NCBI GenBank assembly: GCA_964608895.1
Contig: CAZSPT010000022.1
Location: 1 to 14,410 of the forward strand
DNA: 14,410 nt
Source of the DNA: CAZSPT01 sp964608895
GTDB taxonomy: Bacteria > Patescibacteriota > Patescibacteriia > 2-01-FULL-39-33
Direction: 5' to 3'
Part shown: positions 12,777-14,410 of the stretch, piece after piece
Numbering within the stretch: position 1 is the stretch's first letter
Layout: every line of letters starts with the position of its first letter
Program-made: the position numbers and the translations under genes
The notes under the pieces: generated by a model
The model's database searches: none
The model's input: only the letters and a program-made list of their open reading frames with translations
Told to the model about the DNA's origin: nothing

Positions 12777-14267
12777 ATGAAGCATTTTCAGAAACGGACT
12801 AAAGTGGTCGCGACAATCGGCCCGGCCTCTGAAACCAAAGCGATTTTGGAAAAAATGATAAAAGCTGGTTTGAATGTTGCCCGGTTGAATTTTTCCCACG
12901 GCAACTACAGCCATCATCTTAAATTAATTAAAAACATCCGGCGGGCGGCCAAGAGTCAGGGAGTGAAGGTTCCGATAATTCAGGATCTTCAGGGGCCTCG
13001 GATTAGGATCGGCGAAATTAAACCGGATGGAATTAAAGTCAGTAAAGGCCAAGAAATATTTCTGGCTCCCGAAGGATTCAAGCCTCAAAAAACCGGCAAT
13101 CGGAAAGTTTTTCCGATTCATTATCCCGATCTTTATCGTCAGCTGAAAGCCGGGGAATCGGTTTTAATCAATGACGCTAAAATTCAGCTGAAAGTCAAGA
13201 AGATAACCGGCAAAGCTGTTCTTTGCCGAGTTGTCATCGGTGGAGTGATTAAATCCCATAAAGGAATGAATTTTCCGGATTCAAAGATAACCTGTTCTCC
13301 GATTACCCGGAAGGATATTGAGGATTTGGAATTTGGAATTAAAAATGAAGTTGATTTTGTCGCTTTGTCGTTTGTCAAGGATGAGGCCGATATTTTGAAA
13401 CTCAAGCGGCGGATTGCCACTTTTGAAAAAAAACATTGCCGAAATCATAAGAAATTAAAAAATGCCGGCAGCGAAGGAGTAAGGACTCGGGTAATCGCCA
13501 AGATTGAGCGCCGGGAAGCAATTGGAAATTTCAATAAAATTTTAAAGGTGGCCGATGGAATTATGATTGCCCGAGGCGATCTTGGAATTGAAATTCCTTT
13601 TGAAAAACTGCCGTTGATTCAAAAGCAAATTATTGACAAGTGTCGGAAAGTCGCCAAGCCGGTGATTGTCGCCACTCAGATGTTGGATTCTATGATTAAA
13701 AATCCAATTCCGACCCGGGCCGAAGTTTCCGATGTTGCCAACGCCGTTCTGGACGCCAGCGACGCCATTATGCTCAGTGGCGAAAGCGCCACTGGCAAAT
13801 ATCCTCTAAAGTCGGTTGAGGCGATGGCTAAAATTGCCGAAGAGCTGGAAGAGCGGGAAATCGCCGAACAGGAAAATAACGAGCAGGCGTTCAAAAATTC
13901 AAAATCAATCTCTCAACTGGTCAGTTTTGTCGCTCAAGATCTTGCCGAGGATATTTCTGAAGCCAAACTTTTAATCTCGGCGACCGCTTCCGGATTCACT
14001 GCCCGGAATATCGCCAGTTTTCGAGCGGCTGTTCCGATTGTCGCCTTTTCTCCTTATTCCAGGACGGTTAATCAGCTGAGTTTAAGTTGGGGAGTTGAAG
14101 CTTATTTAACCGAGTTCAGTTCTTCGTTTAGCTTACTGACGACAAAAGTTAAGAAAATTCTTCTAAAAGAAAAATTAATCAAAAGGAATGAAATTATCGT
14201 GATTGTCGCCGGCCATCCCTTTGGCCGGAAAGGTCAGTCTAACTTTGTTAAAGTGGAGCGGATTTAA
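12777..14267 (+). CDS. pyk: pyruvate kinase
   Basis: Pyruvate kinase makes pyruvate and ATP from phosphoenolpyruvate and ADP, the last step of glycolysis. The protein has 496 residues. Family motifs are present: TKVVATIGPAS (8-18), ARLNFSHG (35-42, with R36, N38 and S40), LQGPRIRIGE (71-80, with Arg where Lys is usual), the catalytic KIE (K242, E244), ARGDLGIEIP (265-274, metal and substrate contacts) and ATQMLDSMIKNPIPTRAEVSD (299-319), then the C-terminal domain with SATASGFTARNIASFR. Between about 214 and 237 there is a small basic insertion (around KKHCRNHKKLK), longer than I expect for the family. The B domain is present (about 82-170). The enzyme should be active. No ribosome binding site is evident. 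lgt follows by two bases. Confidence 0.96.
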   Translation: MKHFQKRTKVVATIGPASETKAILEKMIKAGLNVARLNFSHGNYSHHLKLIKNIRRAAKSQGVKVPIIQDLQGPRIRIGEIKPDGIKVSKGQEIFLAPEGFKPQKTGNRKVFPIHYPDLYRQLKAGESVLINDAKIQLKVKKITGKAVLCRVVIGGVIKSHKGMNFPDSKITCSPITRKDIEDLEFGIKNEVDFVALSFVKDEADILKLKRRIATFEKKHCRNHKKLKNAGSEGVRTRVIAKIERREAIGNFNKILKVADGIMIARGDLGIEIPFEKLPLIQKQIIDKCRKVAKPVIVATQMLDSMIKNPIPTRAEVSDVANAVLDASDAIMLSGESATGKYPLKSVEAMAKIAEELEEREIAEQENNEQAFKNSKSISQLVSFVAQDLAEDISEAKLLISATASGFTARNIASFRAAVPIVAFSPYSRTVNQLSLSWGVEAYLTEFSSSFSLLTTKVKKILLKEKLIKRNEIIVIVAGHPFGRKGQSNFVKVERI

Positions 14268-14269
14268 AT

Positions 14270-14410
14270 ATGGTTTGGCTGGGAAAATTTTCGCCCGAAC
14301 CGGTTTTACTGGATTTTGGGATTATTGATTTAAGGTGGTATGGTTTGCTAATCGCTTTGGCGGTTGCCATTGGAATTCTTTTAGCCCTTTTTTTATTCCA
14401 AAAAAATAAT
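14270..14410 (+). CDS. lgt: prolipoprotein diacylglyceryl transferase, 5' part only
   Basis: The window ends 47 codons into this gene. The visible N-terminus contains the Lgt-family opening: a short segment ending VLLDFGIIDLRWYGLLIALAV, in which the R-W-Y-G-L motif sits at the start of the first membrane helix, followed by a hydrophobic stretch and the polar QKNN. Lgt attaches diacylglycerol to the lipobox cysteine in the membrane, before LspA acts. The ATG at 14270 lies two bases after the pyk stop, with GGAG (14255-14258) inside the end of pyk as a possible ribosome binding site. The call rests on a short segment but a distinctive one. Confidence 0.8.
   Translation, partial: MVWLGKFSPEPVLLDFGIIDLRWYGLLIALAVAIGILLALFLFQKNN

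Noticed and set aside
1..14410. CRISPR arrays, insertion sequences, prophage genes, tRNAs or rRNAs
   Set aside because: No regularly spaced direct repeats, transposase or phage-like products, or cloverleaf-like or rRNA sequences were seen.

Overview
The window looks like a chromosomal stretch from a small-genome, AT-leaning bacterium, most likely of the Candidate Phyla Radiation (Patescibacteria, Parcubacteria-like). This is inferred from gene content and style, not from a marker search. Supporting signs are the scarcity of Shine-Dalgarno sequences, several near-leaderless starts, tightly packed genes with ATGA overlaps, a lone DksA/TraR-type zinc-finger protein, a multi-LysM/M23 envelope peptidase, and a nucleotidyltransferase coupled to an O-antigen-ligase-like protein. 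TGA ends several genes (at 5635, 6105 and 8458), so the code is standard and the TGA-recoded CPR lineages are unlikely. A run of 10 Ns at 12315-12324 marks a draft scaffold gap.

Layout. A short membrane-protein frame (1-127) is followed by a promoter and a structured leader, then rpsO (304-693) and pnp (834-3143). Between rpsO and pnp lie a small attenuator-like hairpin and a 56-nt near-perfect hairpin, recalling the RNase III-controlled rpsO-pnp junction of E. coli. An AT-rich, membrane-anchored unknown gene follows (3316-4674). Next is a 585-base stretch without a gene (4675-5259). It holds a consensus-like promoter, about 364 bases of apparently structured non-coding RNA and a strong intrinsic terminator; this is the best candidate for something undescribed. 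Then come a DksA/TraR-like gene and lspA, overlapping by four bases and meeting, end to end with no gap, a convergent LysM/M23 peptidase gene on the minus strand. A divergent promoter region (7470-7530) separates that gene from a nucleotidyltransferase / O-antigen-ligase-like pair.

After a strong terminator comes a textbook groES-groEL operon: consensus sigma-70-type promoter, perfect CIRCE operator, groES, groEL, terminator. The last block is a small membrane protein broken by the N gap, a Tic20/DUF4870-like membrane protein, pyruvate kinase (pyk) and the first 47 codons of lgt.

How the genes fit together. rpsO and pnp join ribosome assembly to RNA turnover. lgt and lspA are two successive steps of lipoprotein maturation. 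The M23 peptidase, nucleotidyltransferase and O-antigen-ligase-like protein are cell-envelope functions. groES-groEL form the HrcA-regulated chaperonin. No mobile element, CRISPR array, tRNA or rRNA was found.
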